From NCBI GenBank assembly GCA_030649335.1, contig JAUSLL010000049.1, positions 1 through 38,389 of the forward strand: DNA of 38,389 bases, in the 5' to 3' direction. Below, in pieces: positions 1-9,527 of this stretch (position 1 is its first letter; the number at the start of each line of letters is the position of its first letter). This DNA is from Parvibaculum sp. Lineage in GTDB: Bacteria; Pseudomonadota; Alphaproteobacteria; Parvibaculales; Parvibaculaceae. The notes under the pieces were generated by a model, which searched no databases, was not told where the DNA came from, and was given only the letters and a program-made list of their open reading frames with translations. The translations under genes were made by a program, and so were the position numbers.

Positions 1-1628
1 TCGAGCGCCTTGGCCATTTCTTTCAGGATGTGGATACGACCGTCTTTGGCCTGCGCGAGAGCGACCTTCATGATCTCTTCGTTGATGCCCGTGATCTTGA
101 TGTCCATCTGGAGCGATGTCACACCATCGGTCGTGCCGGCCACTTTGAAGTCCATGTCGCCGAGGTGATCTTCGTCACCAAGAATGTCCGACAGAACCGC
201 ATGGCGGTCGCCTTCGAGGATCAGGCCCATCGCGATACCGGCGACGGCGCGCTTCAGCGGCACACCGGCATCCATCATCGCGAGCGAACCGCCGCAGACG
301 GTTGCCATTGAGGACGAACCGTTTGATTCCGTGATTTCCGACACGAGACGCAGCGTGTAGGGGAATTCGGTTTTGGCGGGCAGGACCGCACGCAGAGCGC
401 GCCAGGCGAGCTTGCCGTGACCGACTTCACGACGACCGGTGAAACCGACGCGGCCTGTTTCGCCGACCGAGAAGGGCGGGAAGTTGTAATGCAGCAGGAA
501 GTTTTCTTTGTAAGTGCCCTGCAGCGCGTCAACGAACTGTTCGTCTTCGCCTGTGCCGAGAGTGGCAACAACCAGCGCCTGTGTTTCGCCGCGCGTGAAG
601 AGCGCCGAACCATGGGTGCGCGGCAGAATGCCGACTTCCGAAACGATGGAACGAACGGTCGAGAGATCGCGGCCGTCGATGCGCAGTTTCGTATCAAGGA
701 TCGAGTTACGAACGACGTCGGATTCAATCGCCTTGAAGACGCCGCCGACATCATTGTCGGACGGGGCGTTGGCATCGTCTGCATTGCAGAGCGCGGCTTT
801 GGCCTTGTCTTTGGCTTTGGCGAGCGCGGCGTAGCGTTCGCCTTTGTCTTTCAGGCCGTAAGCGGCGCGAACGTCGGCTTCGACGAGGCCACGGACCTTG
901 CCTTCAAGTTCCGACTGGTCGGGGGCTGTGAAGGGGCGGGGTTCCTTGGCACATTTTTCGGCCATGCGGATGATCATGTCGATCACGGGCTGGAAGCCCT
1001 TGTGGCCGTGCATGACGGCGCCGAGCATGATTTCTTCGCTGAGTTCTTTGGCTTCCGATTCCACCATCATCACGGCGTCGGTTGTACCGGCGACCACGAG
1101 TTCAAGCGAGCTGTCGGCCATGTCGTCGATCAGCGGGTTCAGCACATATTCGCCGTTGATGTAACCAACGCGAGCGGCACCGATGGGACCCATGAAAGGC
1201 AGACCGGAAATCGTGAGTGCTGCCGACACGGCAACCATCGCAACGATATCGGGATCATTTTCCATGTCATGGCTGAGCACCGTGACGATGACCTGCGTTT
1301 CGTTCTTGAAGCCTTTGGCAAAGAGCGGACGGATCGGACGGTCGATGAGGCGCGAGACGAGCGTTTCTTTTTCGCTCGGGCGGCCTTCACGTTTGAAAAA
1401 GCCGCCGGGGATTTTGCCCGCTGCGTATGTCTTTTCCTGGTAATTCACGGTCAGCGGAAAAAAGTCGAGACCGGGTTTCGGCTTGCGTTCGCCGACCACT
1501 GTGGCGATGACGGTGGTTTCGCCATAGGTGGCGATCACGGCACCATCGGCTTGACGGGCCACTTTGCCGGTTTCAAGGGTCAGCGTGCGGCCGGCCCATT
1601 CGATTTCTTCGCGTGTAACTTCAAACAT
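1..1628 (-). CDS. pnp: Polyribonucleotide nucleotidyltransferase (PNPase), C-terminus cut by window edge
   Basis: PNPase is a trimeric 3'-5' phosphorolytic exoribonuclease and part of the RNA degradosome. About 542 of the usual ~710 residues are present. The first RNase PH-like domain begins near residue 10 and carries [16 protein letters not shown] at residues 71-86. The alpha-helical linker and the second RNase PH domain follow. The KH and S1 domains lie beyond position 1, outside the window. I chose the ATG at 1628 (protein begins [11 protein letters not shown]) because an AAGGA sequence lies about 8-9 nt upstream. In-frame ATGs at 1634 and 1643 are alternatives but overlap or precede that site. 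It is the last visible gene of the rimP-nusA-infB-rpsO operon and is separated from rpsO by a 325-nt spacer containing a 12-bp hairpin. Identification is secure. Confidence 0.97.
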   Translation of the reverse strand, partial: MFEVTREEIEWAGRTLTLETGKVARQADGAVIATYGETTVIATVVGERKPKPGLDFFPLTVNYQEKTYAAGKIPGGFFKREGRPSEKETLVSRLIDRPIRPLFAKGFKNETQVIVTVLSHDMENDPDIVAMVAVSAALTISGLPFMGPIGAARVGYINGEYVLNPLIDDMADSSLELVVAGTTDAVMMVESEAKELSEEIMLGAVMHGHKGFQPVIDMIIRMAEKCAKEPRPFTAPDQSELEGKVRGLVEADVRAAYGLKDKGERYAALAKAKDKAKAALCNADDANAPSDNDVGGVFKAIESDVVRNSILDTKLRIDGRDLSTVRSIVSEVGILPRTHGSALFTRGETQALVVATLGTGEDEQFVDALQGTYKENFLLHYNFPPFSVGETGRVGFTGRREVGHGKLAWRALRAVLPAKTEFPYTLRLVSEITESNGSSSMATVCGGSLAMMDAGVPLKRAVAGIAMGLILEGDRHAVLSDILGDEDHLGDMDFKVAGTTDGVTSLQMDIKITGINEEIMKVALAQAKDGRIHILKEMAKAL

Positions 1629-1953
1629 CTTCATTTCCTTCATACATGCGCCGTTCCTCTTTCAGGATGTGATCCCGCACATGTGGCGGGCGGCGCATTT
1701 TCTGCCGCTGACGTCGCGGCCGGACATAGTTGGATTTCATGCGCTCATGCCCTTCATACAGGGCCGTCAACTGACGGGATCGTTTACGCCCGAGACAAGG
1801 CATCAAACGGTCCGGCTTGCACACATTAATCCGTTAACGGACGAATGTCTCTTCAGGGGCTCTGAAAAAGCACGAATGTCGGTAAAGCAGAAAACGCTTT
1901 ACCGACACTCAAAATCAGCTTGTTCGAACCATCGGGGAGATAAGCAACCCCGA
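1629..1953. other. rpsO-pnp intergenic spacer
   Basis: This 325-nt spacer contains the 12-bp hairpin listed separately (1877-1907). A 12-bp palindrome, TCCGTTAACGGA, lies at 1830-1841. A minus-strand open frame of 67 codons (1621-1824) is Arg-rich and ends inside the start of pnp in another frame. It has no recognisable motif and I do not treat it as a gene. A pnp promoter may be here, but I see no convincing -35/-10 pair. Confidence 0.6.
1877..1907 (-). terminator. Perfect 12-bp hairpin after rpsO (terminator or pnp leader stem)
   Basis: TGTCGGTAAAGC (1877-1888) is perfectly complementary to GCTTTACCGACA (1896-1907), with a 7-nt loop. On the minus strand it follows rpsO by about 45 nt. The U-rich stretch (CTTTTT) comes only about 6 nt after the stem, so it is an imperfect intrinsic terminator. 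In Escherichia coli the rpsO-pnp spacer contains a terminator and an RNase III-processed stem used in PNPase autoregulation. The same use here is inference. Confidence 0.6.
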
Positions 1954-2223
1954 TTAACGACGGATGCCCAGACGGGCGATCAGGTCTTCGTAGCGCTTCT
2001 GGTTGCCCTTCTTGACGTAATCAAGAAGCGAACGGCGAAGGCTCACCATTTTCAGAAGGCCGCGGCGCGAATGGTTGTCCTTCGCGTGCGTCTTGAAATG
2101 TTCAGTGAGGTTGACGATACGTTCTGTGAGGATCGCGACCTGTACTTCGGGCGAACCTGTGTCGCCTTCTTTGGCGGCAAAATCTTTGATGATCTGAGCT
2201 TTGCGCTCTGGTGTCACCGACAT
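1954..2223 (-). CDS. rpsO: 30S ribosomal protein S15
   Basis: S15 is a primary binder of 16S rRNA in the central domain of the small subunit and also forms an intersubunit bridge. The 89-residue product has the standard family length. It carries the conserved [11 protein letters not shown] segment near residues 21-31 and the DNHSRRGLL motif near residues 49-57, which contact the rRNA three-way junction. The ATG at 2223 has AGGAG about 7 nt upstream. Only 10 nt separate it from the truB stop, so it is cotranscribed with truB and pnp. Nothing is unusual in the protein. Confidence 0.98.
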   Translation of the reverse strand: MSVTPERKAQIIKDFAAKEGDTGSPEVQVAILTERIVNLTEHFKTHAKDNHSRRGLLKMVSLRRSLLDYVKKGNQKRYEDLIARLGIRR

Positions 2224-2233
2224 CGGGGGTCTC

Positions 2234-3160
2234 CTATGACCTGAGATTAAAAACGCGCACGGGACGAAGCTCGCCGGCTTTGTATTCGGTCAGGGCCACG
2301 GGGTCTCCCCCATGAGTGGCCAGAACCGGACCGGCATAAATAGGCGCATCGCGCCCGCGCAATAAGACTCCGCGACCTTGTCTAAGATTGGCTGCATCAT
2401 CCGCGCTTAAGGCGTGCACCGGGATGTCGTCCAGGGCCGTCTCGAGCGGTTTCAGATGCGTCCACACAGTGTCAGAAGCGGGCGGAATATGGCCCAAGCC
2501 CATGAGTTTATCCAGAGGAATCGCGGCTTCCTCGCGAAACGGCCCGTGGACGATGCGACGCAGGGCTGAAACATGGCCCACCGTACCGAGTTTCAGGGCC
2601 AGATCGCGCGCCAAAGCCCGCACATAGGTGCCCTTGGAGCAGGAAATCTCGATCTCGGCATGGTCTGCGTCCGCCATGCTGATGAGCTTTGCATTATGGA
2701 TAGTAACGGCGCGGGTCTTGAGTTCCACGATCTCACCGGCGCGGGCAAGGTCGTAAGCGCGCTGCCCGTCCACCTTGATCGCCGAATAGGCAGGCGGGCG
2801 CTGCATGATCTCGCCGGTGAAGGTCGCAAGTGCCGTCTCGACCTCTTCACGCGTCGGGCGATGGGTGCTTGTCGCGTCCACCGTGCCCTCAAGGTCGTCG
2901 GTCGTGGTCGACGCGCCGAAGACCACCGTGAAGCGGTAGCCTTTGGTCGCATCAATGATAAAGGGAACGGTCTTGGTCGCCTCGCCGAGCGCGACCGGCA
3001 ATATGCCGGAGGCCAGCGGATCGAGCGTGCCCGCGTGGCCGGCCTTCTGGGCGTTGTAAAGACGGCGGATCATGGCGACGACCTGCGTCGAGCCCGGCCC
3101 CACGGGCTTGTCCACAATGACCCAGCCCGAGACCGCATCGCCTGACTTGCGCCGGCCCAT
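2234..3160 (-). CDS. truB: tRNA pseudouridine-55 synthase
   Basis: TruB converts U55 of the T-arm in nearly all tRNAs to pseudouridine and also acts as a tRNA folding chaperone. The 308-residue protein has the catalytic segment [12 protein letters not shown] at residues 41-52, with Asp47 as the nucleophile. It also has the downstream [20 protein letters not shown] and [14 protein letters not shown] motifs. The C-terminal part resembles the TruB C-terminal domain. The ATG start shares its A with the rbfA stop codon (TGATG), which indicates translational coupling. It lies between rbfA and rpsO in the classical nusA-infB operon. The call is secure. Confidence 0.98.
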   Translation of the reverse strand: MGRRKSGDAVSGWVIVDKPVGPGSTQVVAMIRRLYNAQKAGHAGTLDPLASGILPVALGEATKTVPFIIDATKGYRFTVVFGASTTTDDLEGTVDATSTHRPTREEVETALATFTGEIMQRPPAYSAIKVDGQRAYDLARAGEIVELKTRAVTIHNAKLISMADADHAEIEISCSKGTYVRALARDLALKLGTVGHVSALRRIVHGPFREEAAIPLDKLMGLGHIPPASDTVWTHLKPLETALDDIPVHALSADDAANLRQGRGVLLRGRDAPIYAGPVLATHGGDPVALTEYKAGELRPVRVFNLRS

Positions 3161-3624
3161 CAGTCCTTATCTTCCTCGTCGTCGAAGTCGTCTTCGTCGT
3201 CGTCATCGCCGCCGAGATCCTGCGCCACCTGCGGCGAGCGCAAAAGATTGTCCACGGCTTCGGCCTGATCGAAGGACAGGTCGGCAGAGAATGTGAGATC
3301 GGGCACGAATTTCGCCGTCACTTCTTTCGCCAATTGCCCGCGCAGATAGGGTTTCACCCGCGTCAGGGCCTCGACGATTTTGGCGGAATCCTCGCCCGTC
3401 ATGCTGCCGCCCAAGGGCGCCACAAAACAGGTCGCGTGGCGCATGTCATTGCTCACGCGCACTTCGGAAATCGTGATCGCGCGGTCAACAAGTTCCGGAT
3501 CGCGGATCGTGCCCCGACCGATGATGTCGGCCAGCGCACGGCGCACGATTTCGCCCGCGCGGAGCTGACGTTGGCTCGGTCCGCGAGCGATCCGTTTTTT
3601 CTTTTTTGGGTCTGGTTTGCGCAT
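3160..3624 (-). CDS. rbfA: 30S ribosome-binding factor A
   Basis: RbfA binds the 30S subunit and assists late maturation of 16S rRNA, and it matters for growth in the cold. The 154-residue protein has the KH-like RbfA fold. Signature segments are the ISEVRVSNDMRHATCFV-type strand region (residues about 52-69) and VPDLTFSADLSFDQAEAVDNLL near residues 107-128. A strongly acidic tail follows (DDDDEDDFDDEEDKD, residues about 139-153), common in alphaproteobacterial RbfA. The ATG at 3624 lies 4 nt after the infB stop, and the gene overlaps truB by one base. Confidence 0.97.
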   Translation of the reverse strand: MRKPDPKKKKRIARGPSQRQLRAGEIVRRALADIIGRGTIRDPELVDRAITISEVRVSNDMRHATCFVAPLGGSMTGEDSAKIVEALTRVKPYLRGQLAKEVTAKFVPDLTFSADLSFDQAEAVDNLLRSPQVAQDLGGDDDDEDDFDDEEDKD

Positions 3625-3628
3625 GGAT

Positions 3629-6436
3629 TTAAGCCAGCGAACGCTTCACCACTTCCACATCGAAACATTCGATGACGTCACCCGGACGCATGTCCTGATA
3701 ACCCTCAAACGCCATGCCACATTCCTGGCCTGACTGCACTTCTTTGACTTCGTCCTTGAAGCGTTTGAGCGTCGAGAGCTTGCCCTCGTGCACCACCACA
3801 TCGTCGCGGATGAGGCGGACGGAGGAACCACGGCGCACGACACCTTCCGACACACGGCAACCGGCGATCTTGCCGACCTTCGAGATGTTGAAGATTTCGA
3901 GGATCTGCGCATTGCCCAAGAAAGTCTCGCGCAGTTCCGGCGAGAGCATGCCGGACATGGCGGCTTTGATATCGTCCACAAGGTCATAGATGACGGAGTA
4001 GTAACGAATTTCAACACCACCGGCACGGGCGGCATCACGGGCTTGCGTATTCGCACGCACGTTGAAGCCGATAACCGGTGCGCCTGACGCTGTTGCCAGC
4101 GTGATGTCGCTTTCGGTCACGCCGCCGACGCCTGCATGCAGCACGCGGGCGCGCACTTCGTCGGTGCCGAGTTTTTCGAGCGCCTGCACAATCGCTTCGG
4201 CAGAGCCCTGCACATCGGCTTTGACGATGAGCGGCAGTTCGGAAATGTTCTTTTCTTTCAGCTGCGTCAGCATCTGATCAAGCGATGTGCGTCCGCCCGT
4301 ACCGACCCGCTTATCGCGGTTCATGCGCCAGCGATAATCGGTCACTTCACGCGCACGCGCTTCTGTTTCAACAACCGACAGCGTGTCGCCTGCTTCCGGT
4401 GCTCCGCCGAGGCCGAGCACTTCGACAGGTTCGGACGGGCCTGCGCTCAGCACGCTTTCGCCACGGTCGTTGATGAGCGCACGCACGCGGCCCCATTCAG
4501 CGCCCGCCACGATGATGTCACCGATTTTCAGCGTACCGCGTTCAACAAGCACCGTGCCGACCGGACCGCGACCGCGATCAAGTTTGGCTTCCACGATAAT
4601 GCCTTCGGCAGCACGATCGGGATTGGCTTTAAGGTCGAGCAATTCGGCAACCAGCAGAATGGTTTCTTCGAGCTTGTCGAGACCCATGCCGGTTTTGGCC
4701 GAGATCGGTACGGCAATCACATCGCCGCCGAAATCTTCGACCACAACTTCATGCTGCAACAATTCGTTTTTCACACGTGTCGCATCGGCGTCCGGCTTGT
4801 CCATCTTGTTGATGGCCACAATCATCGGCACACCGGCGGCCTTGGCGTGGTTGATGGCTTCAATCGTCTGCGGCATGACACCGTCGTCGGACGCCACCAC
4901 AAGGATCACAATGTCAGTGACGCGAGCACCGCGCGCACGCATCGCGGTAAAGGCGGCGTGACCGGGTGTATCGAGGAAGGTGATCTTCGCACCTTCGCTC
5001 ATCACAACCTGATAAGCGCCGATATGCTGGGTGATGCCACCGGCTTCACCGGCAACAACCGATGTTTTGCGCAGCGCGTCGAGCAGCGATGTCTTGCCGT
5101 GGTCAACGTGACCCATGACGGTGACAACAGGCGCGCGGCTCTGCTTGTTCTCGTCGGTGTCTTCCGTGCCCACGAGGCCGGATTCAACGTCGGATTCAGC
5201 AACCCGCAGCACGGTGTGACCAAGCTCTTCGGCCACAAGCTGCGCCGTGTCACTGTCGATCACATCGGTGATCTTCAGCATGATACCCTGTTTCATCAAA
5301 ATTTTGATGACGTCCACGGCGCGTTCGGTCATGCGGTTGGACAGTTCCTGAATGGTAATGACTTCAGGAATGATGACTTCGCGCAAAACTTTTGTCGGGG
5401 CATCGTGGATGCCCGCAAGCTTCTTCTTTTCGCGTTCGACACGGCGACGCATCGAGGCGAGCGAACGCTGGCGGTCGCCACCGTCTTCGAAAGCCTTGGT
5501 GATGGTGAGCTTGCCGGTGCGGCGCTTGGGCTCGACGCGCGGTGTCGCTGTCTTTTTCGGCACAGCGCCCGGTGCGCCGCCATGGGCGCGCTTGGGCTTG
5601 CCGTCGTCGTCGGCCAGATCTTCCTGCAGCATGGCCGCACCACGCGGCGCGGCACCAGGGGCCGGACGCTCGTCAATATCAAGACGACGCTTGGCGTCGT
5701 CAGCGGCGCGACGGCGCGAAAGCTCGTCACCTTCACGGCGCAAGGCTTCTTCAGCTTCACGCGCTGCTGCTTCAAGACGTTCGCGTTCGCGGCGTGCGTC
5801 AATATCGGCAAAGCGCTGGGCTTCGTCTTCGGCGCGCTTGCGGTCGTCGTCTTCGCGCGAGCGGGCGCTGTCGAGCGCCAAGGCACGGGCTTGTTTTTCT
5901 TCTTCCGTCAGCGTGCGCAGCACAACGCCGGAGCGGTTGGCGCGGGGCGCAGGCCGTGCGGCGCGTGTTGTCGCCGGGCGCGCGGGCGCAGCGGCGGCAG
6001 GAGCGGCTTCCGTCTTGGCTTTCGCTTTGGCGGCGGGCTTTTCAGCCGCCTTGGCGACAACGGGCGCTGCTTCGGCAACAGGTGCCGGTGCAGGGGCCGC
6101 TTCAACAACGGGTTCTGGCGCTTTGGCGACAGGCGCGGGCGCTTCAGGTGCCGGTGCTTCTGGGGCCTTGGCTTCCACGACCGGCGCAGGGGCTGGTGCG
6201 GGCGCCGGTGCTGCCACGGGTTCGGGTGCTGGCGCGGGTTCGGGCGCTGCTGGTGCTGCCGCGACGCCGCCGGGATTGATCGTCCGCTTCTTCTTCTTTT
6301 CGACCACAACCGTCTTGGTGCGGCCATGCGAAAAATTCTGGCGCACAGAGCCAGATTCAACAGTACGGTTCAGGCTCAGGGTTTTACCGCCCGAGGCCTT
6401 TAGTTTGCGTTCGCTCGAGTCTGTCGAGTCGTTCAT
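3629..6436 (-). CDS. infB: Translation initiation factor IF-2
   Basis: IF-2 is the GTPase that places initiator fMet-tRNA on the 30S subunit and promotes subunit joining. The 935-residue protein has an N-terminal IF2-associated region. Next comes a Pro/Ala/Glu-rich linker (about residues 57-165) and a charged Arg/Glu helical segment (about 175-260). An IF2_N domain lies near 350-400. The G domain has GHVDHGKT (442-449), GGITQHIG (466-473), DTPGH (489-493) and NKMD (543-546). Domains II-IV follow, ending in the fMet-tRNA-binding region. The ATG at 6436 has AGGACC just upstream. The gene lies 46 nt downstream of ylxR and 4 nt before rbfA. The low-complexity linker produces long open frames on the other strand that are not genes. 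Confidence 0.98.
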   Translation of the reverse strand: MNDSTDSSERKLKASGGKTLSLNRTVESGSVRQNFSHGRTKTVVVEKKKKRTINPGGVAAAPAAPEPAPAPEPVAAPAPAPAPAPVVEAKAPEAPAPEAPAPVAKAPEPVVEAAPAPAPVAEAAPVVAKAAEKPAAKAKAKTEAAPAAAAPARPATTRAARPAPRANRSGVVLRTLTEEEKQARALALDSARSREDDDRKRAEDEAQRFADIDARRERERLEAAAREAEEALRREGDELSRRRAADDAKRRLDIDERPAPGAAPRGAAMLQEDLADDDGKPKRAHGGAPGAVPKKTATPRVEPKRRTGKLTITKAFEDGGDRQRSLASMRRRVEREKKKLAGIHDAPTKVLREVIIPEVITIQELSNRMTERAVDVIKILMKQGIMLKITDVIDSDTAQLVAEELGHTVLRVAESDVESGLVGTEDTDENKQSRAPVVTVMGHVDHGKTSLLDALRKTSVVAGEAGGITQHIGAYQVVMSEGAKITFLDTPGHAAFTAMRARGARVTDIVILVVASDDGVMPQTIEAINHAKAAGVPMIVAINKMDKPDADATRVKNELLQHEVVVEDFGGDVIAVPISAKTGMGLDKLEETILLVAELLDLKANPDRAAEGIIVEAKLDRGRGPVGTVLVERGTLKIGDIIVAGAEWGRVRALINDRGESVLSAGPSEPVEVLGLGGAPEAGDTLSVVETEARAREVTDYRWRMNRDKRVGTGGRTSLDQMLTQLKEKNISELPLIVKADVQGSAEAIVQALEKLGTDEVRARVLHAGVGGVTESDITLATASGAPVIGFNVRANTQARDAARAGGVEIRYYSVIYDLVDDIKAAMSGMLSPELRETFLGNAQILEIFNISKVGKIAGCRVSEGVVRRGSSVRLIRDDVVVHEGKLSTLKRFKDEVKEVQSGQECGMAFEGYQDMRPGDVIECFDVEVVKRSLA

Positions 6437-6482
6437 ACCGGTCCTAACTTTAACCTGGCGCTTCGATGCGCCCCTACTCTTG

Positions 6483-7091
6483 TCAGGCGCGTGTCATGCG
6501 CCCATAGCTTTCTAGTCTGGCGAGGTCGCCTAAGACTTTACTCTTCATGCTGCCTTGGGTCAGGGCAGCATGTACCACATTTGCCCGACCCAATGCCAAA
6601 TCCATTTCGTCGCCCCAAAGAGGCTTCAAAATGGGCGGCTCGGCCCGGTTGAGCGCCGAATAGCGGGATTTCAAGGCCCCCGCCAGTTTGCGCATTCCGT
6701 CTTCAGAACCGTCCCGCGCCTCGATCAGAAGCACCAGACGACCGGCGGCAATCTCCGCCAGAACCTTTTCATAGCCGGTGACCAGAGCCCCGGCCTTTCG
6801 GGCCAATCCCAAAGCACTTGCCGCACGTTTGGCCAGCAAAGCTTCCAGATCATCCGCCAGACTTGGTGCCGCCACAGCCGATGCTTTGGCCGATTTGGCA
6901 AAAAGTCCTTTGCGAATGGCGGTTTCCACCGCCTCCCGCGTTGATGTCACCCACATGCCGCGACCGGGAAGACGCTCGCCCAGATCAGGCACGACCGCAT
7001 CCTCAGGTCCGATGACAAAGCGGATCAGGGCTTCTCGGGGGCCCACTTCGCCGCTGACAATGCAACGGCGTTCCTCTTTGCCAGCCGGCAT
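6483..7091 (-). CDS. ylxR: YlxR family RNA-binding protein with L7Ae-like C-terminal domain
   Basis: The 202-residue protein combines two RNA-binding modules. The N-terminal YlxR (DUF448) domain has RRCIVSG at residues 8-14 and LPGRGMWV near residues 41-48. The C-terminal half (about 85-190) resembles the L7Ae/L30e fold, with [18 protein letters not shown] and a later Asp-rich SEDGMRKLA stretch. In many Firmicutes these are two separate genes (ylxR and ylxQ) in the same place between nusA and infB; here they are one polypeptide. The fused form is usual in alphaproteobacteria. The ATG start shares its A with the nusA stop (TGATG), so translation is probably coupled. The molecular role is not settled; involvement in RNA binding around translation or RNase P has been discussed for the family. 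Confidence 0.9.
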   Translation of the reverse strand: MPAGKEERRCIVSGEVGPREALIRFVIGPEDAVVPDLGERLPGRGMWVTSTREAVETAIRKGLFAKSAKASAVAAPSLADDLEALLAKRAASALGLARKAGALVTGYEKVLAEIAAGRLVLLIEARDGSEDGMRKLAGALKSRYSALNRAEPPILKPLWGDEMDLALGRANVVHAALTQGSMKSKVLGDLARLESYGRMTRA

Positions 7092-8710
7092 CAGGCCTCT
7101 TCAGCCTCGTCGTCGGCTGCTTCTTCTTCAGCCGGCGCATTGGCCGCATCAATATCGGCCTGCGTGATCCAGCCCATCTGCAAACGCGCCGCCATGATGA
7201 GCGCATTGGCGTCGTCAGGTGTCAGATCGAAGCCTTCGAGAGCGCCCTTTTGATGGGCGCGCTCGCCGTTGACCTGTTCGTTCCAGCCCATCAGATCGTC
7301 GGTCGCGCAGCCTGCGAGATCTTCAACCGATTTAATGCCTTCTTCGCCCAGCGCCACCATCATCTTCGGTGTCACGCCTTCGATTTCGCCCAGCGCGTCT
7401 TCGACGCCCAGTTCAATACGCTTGTCGTCGAATTCGGCGTTCTGACGGTCGATATAGTCGAGCGCGCGGTTCTGGATTTCCTGCGCTGTGTCTTCGTCAA
7501 AGCCTTCGATCTCGGCGATTTCGTCAAGCTGCACGTAAGCCACTTCCTCAATCGAGGCAAAGCCTTCAGACGCGAGCAATTGCGCGATGACTTCATCCAC
7601 GTCGAGTGCTTCGGCAAAGATCGCGCTGCGCGAGGCAAACTCGGCCTGACGGCGTTCGCTTTCTTCAGCTTCGGTCAGAATGTCGATGTCCCAGCCCGTC
7701 AGTTGCGAGGCAAGGCGCACGTTCTGGCCGCGACGGCCGATAGCAAGTGAAAGCTGGTCATCGGGAACGACAACTTCAATACGCTGTGTGTCTTCATCGA
7801 GCACGACCTTGACGACTTCGGCAGGCGCCAGACCATTGACGATGAAAGTCGCCGCATCAGGCGACCACTGGATGATGTCGATTTTTTCGCCCTGCAGCTC
7901 GTTCACCACGGCCTGCACGCGTGTGCCGCGCATACCAACGCAGGCACCAACGGGATCGATCGATGAATCGTTCGACAGCACGGCGATCTTGGCGCGCGAA
8001 CCCGGATCACGGGCAACGGCTTTGATCTCGATGATGTTGTCGTAGATTTCCGGCACTTCCTGCGCAAACAGCTTCGCCATGAACTGGGGATGCGTGCGCG
8101 AGAGGAAAATCTGCGGCCCGCGCTGTTCGCGGCGCACGTCATAGATGTAGGCGCGCACACGGTCGCCGTTGCGGAATGTTTCGCGCGGCAGCAACTCGTC
8201 GCGGCGCACGATGGCTTCGCCGCGCCCAAGGTCGGTAACGACGTTGCCATATTCAACGCGCTTGACGATGCCGTGAACGATTTCGCCGATACGATCTTTA
8301 TACTCGTCGTACTGGCGTTCGCGTTCGGCGTCGCGCACCTTCTGCACGATCACCTGCTTGGCGGTCTGGGCAGCGATACGGCCGAAATCCACCGGCGGCA
8401 ATTCGTCTTCGATCATGTCGCCGAGCTGGGCGGCGGGGTTGCGGCGCTGGGCTTCTTTCAGCTCAACCTGTACCGCGTCATTTTCGAGTGTCTCGACAAC
8501 TTCAAGCAAACGCACGAGACGGATCTCGCCGGTTGTCGGATTGATCCGGGCACGGATTTCATTTTCAGCGCCGTAGCGAGAACGCGCGGCTTTCTGAATG
8601 GCTTCCGCCATCGCCTCGATGACGACTTCACGCTCAATCGATTTCTCGCGTGCGACCGCATCTGCGATCTGCAACAGTTCAAGGCGATTGGCGCTGACTG
8701 CCGTGGCCAT
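7091..8710 (-). CDS. nusA: Transcription termination/antitermination protein NusA
   Basis: NusA binds RNA polymerase and nascent RNA, and modulates pausing, intrinsic termination and antitermination. The 539-residue protein has the N-terminal polymerase-binding domain (1-130), an S1 domain (about 138-205), and two KH domains. The KH GxxG-type loops are GACVGMRG at 255-262 and AIGRRGQNV at 323-331. Acidic helix-hairpin-helix repeats follow (about 365-515), ending in an acidic tail. The ATG at 8710 is preceded by GGAG inside the end of rimP, with about 9 nt spacing. It lies 4 nt after rimP and overlaps ylxR by one base. NusA is known to autoregulate its operon in E. coli, which is relevant to the terminator in front of rimP. 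Confidence 0.98.
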   Translation of the reverse strand: MATAVSANRLELLQIADAVAREKSIEREVVIEAMAEAIQKAARSRYGAENEIRARINPTTGEIRLVRLLEVVETLENDAVQVELKEAQRRNPAAQLGDMIEDELPPVDFGRIAAQTAKQVIVQKVRDAERERQYDEYKDRIGEIVHGIVKRVEYGNVVTDLGRGEAIVRRDELLPRETFRNGDRVRAYIYDVRREQRGPQIFLSRTHPQFMAKLFAQEVPEIYDNIIEIKAVARDPGSRAKIAVLSNDSSIDPVGACVGMRGTRVQAVVNELQGEKIDIIQWSPDAATFIVNGLAPAEVVKVVLDEDTQRIEVVVPDDQLSLAIGRRGQNVRLASQLTGWDIDILTEAEESERRQAEFASRSAIFAEALDVDEVIAQLLASEGFASIEEVAYVQLDEIAEIEGFDEDTAQEIQNRALDYIDRQNAEFDDKRIELGVEDALGEIEGVTPKMMVALGEEGIKSVEDLAGCATDDLMGWNEQVNGERAHQKGALEGFDLTPDDANALIMAARLQMGWITQADIDAANAPAEEEAADDEAEEA

Positions 8711-8714
8711 AATT

Positions 8715-9353
8715 CTATTCTCCGTCGGATGGGGTCGGTTCGTTCCGATCCCTGCGCTTCAAACTTTCATTGATGAGGTCATCGCTCATAATGAGCTTGG
8801 CCTCGGCGATCGTGCGAAAATCCAGACCGATGATCTGCGTCTCGCTTTGTCCTTCGGCCTGATACTCGATGAGCACCTCGCCGTCTTCAAAGCCTTGAAG
8901 ATTTCCGCGAAAGCGTTTGCGGCCTTCAATGGCATCGCTGAGTTCGAGCTTGGCTTCAAAGCCCGCCCAGCGTTCAAAGTCTTTGGGTCGCGTCAGCGGC
9001 CGGTCGATACCGGGGGATGACACTTCCAGATTATACTCGCCCGAAATCGGATCTTCGACATCGAGGATCGCCGACATCAGGTTCGACAATTCTTCGCAGC
9101 CCGCGACATTCATCGATCCGTCAGGACGCTCGGCCATGATCTGCAGCGTATGCCCGTCATGCAGACCGTAGCGGATGCGGACCAGTTCGAAATTCGCGGC
9201 ATTCGCGGAGGCGTGGATAAGTTCAAAAATGCGGCGCGGCTGACCTGATCCGGCAACGAGATGCGTGTCGAGAAGGCTCGACATGGAAGCACTCGAATCC
9301 GGGCTTGAAAGGCTCGGATTCAACTCGTCATTCGTGGTTTGGTCTGCGCTCAA
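8715..9353 (-). CDS. rimP: Ribosome maturation factor RimP
   Basis: RimP assists 30S assembly. The 212-residue frame shows the DUF150 N-terminal domain, with HDGHTLQIMAERPDGSMNV around residues 65-83 and YNLEVSSPGIDRPLTRPKDF around residues 107-126, followed by the SH3-like C-terminal domain. The frame opens after a TAA four codons upstream of a TTG at 9353. That TTG has only a distant GGGGA as ribosome site. An ATG at 9284 (protein beginning MSSLLDTHLV) is the alternative, also without a good ribosome site. Either start keeps the whole conserved fold. It is the first gene of the rimP-nusA-ylxR-infB-rbfA-truB-rpsO-pnp operon, and an intrinsic terminator lies only about 50 nt upstream of it. 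Confidence 0.95.
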   Translation of the reverse strand: MSADQTTNDELNPSLSSPDSSASMSSLLDTHLVAGSGQPRRIFELIHASANAANFELVRIRYGLHDGHTLQIMAERPDGSMNVAGCEELSNLMSAILDVEDPISGEYNLEVSSPGIDRPLTRPKDFERWAGFEAKLELSDAIEGRKRFRGNLQGFEDGEVLIEYQAEGQSETQIIGLDFRTIAEAKLIMSDDLINESLKRRDRNEPTPSDGE

Positions 9354-9403
9354 CGCTGTGCTTTATCCCCGCATGTGACCCGATATTTTCAGGCCCCAAG
9401 AAA

Positions 9404-9447
9404 CAAAAAAAGCGGGCCCCCGTTTCCGGAGACAACCCACTCGCTTA
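9404..9447 (-). terminator. Intrinsic terminator between trmB and rimP
   Basis: On the minus strand a bulged stem of about 12 bp ends in seven U residues (plus-strand A run at 9405-9411). The pairings are AAGCG with CGCTT, GG with CC, and UCUCC with GGGGG, around a GGAAAC loop. It lies 81 nt after the trmB stop but downstream of the promoter at 9489-9524. It therefore either ends a short RNA or attenuates the rimP operon. The U-run and stem make it a convincing terminator. Confidence 0.8.
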
Positions 9448-9487
9448 AGTCGAAGATTACTCTTCGTTATGTGAGAACGTCATTTAG
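9404..9487 (-). ncRNA. Candidate short leader RNA or small RNA upstream of rimP
   Basis: Between the promoter at 9489-9524 and the terminator at 9404-9447 there is room for an RNA of about 75-85 nt. It contains a perfect 6-bp hairpin, CGAAGA-GTAA-TCTTCG (9451-9466), with a GNRA-type tetraloop, followed directly by the terminator stem. There is no open reading frame of note. It could be an attenuated 5' leader of the rimP-nusA operon, a free-standing small RNA, or both. I do not recognise it as a named RNA family. Confidence 0.5.
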
Positions 9488-9488
9488 T

Positions 9489-9524
9489 GGCGCTATATAG
9501 CGCCGAAATCCCCTCTTCTGCAAG
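9489..9524 (-). promoter_or_regulatory. Promoter with GGCGCTATATAGCGCC palindrome
   Basis: On the minus strand CTTGCA (9524-9519) and CTATAT (9500-9495) are separated by 18 nt. The -10 matches the Sinorhizobium-type vegetative consensus (CTTGAC-N17-CTATAT) in all six bases, and the -35 in four. The -10 is embedded in a perfect 16-bp palindrome at 9489-9504. The promoter starts immediately after the trmB stop codon. No other good promoter is visible between the terminator and rimP. Confidence 0.65.
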
Positions 9525-9527
9525 CCT

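Noticed and set aside
1621..1824. 67-codon Arg-rich frame between rpsO and pnp
   Set aside because: It has no similarity that I recognise and ends out of frame inside the pnp start.
417..1829. 470-codon open frame on the plus strand
   Set aside because: It is antisense to pnp, rich in Phe/His/Asp/Gly as expected from the mirror of a GC-rich coding frame, and has no motif or ribosome site.
4136..6403. 755-codon open frame on the plus strand
   Set aside because: It is antisense to infB. Its His/Phe/Gly/Arg-rich composition is produced by the IF-2 frame and its Pro/Ala linker; no domain is recognisable.
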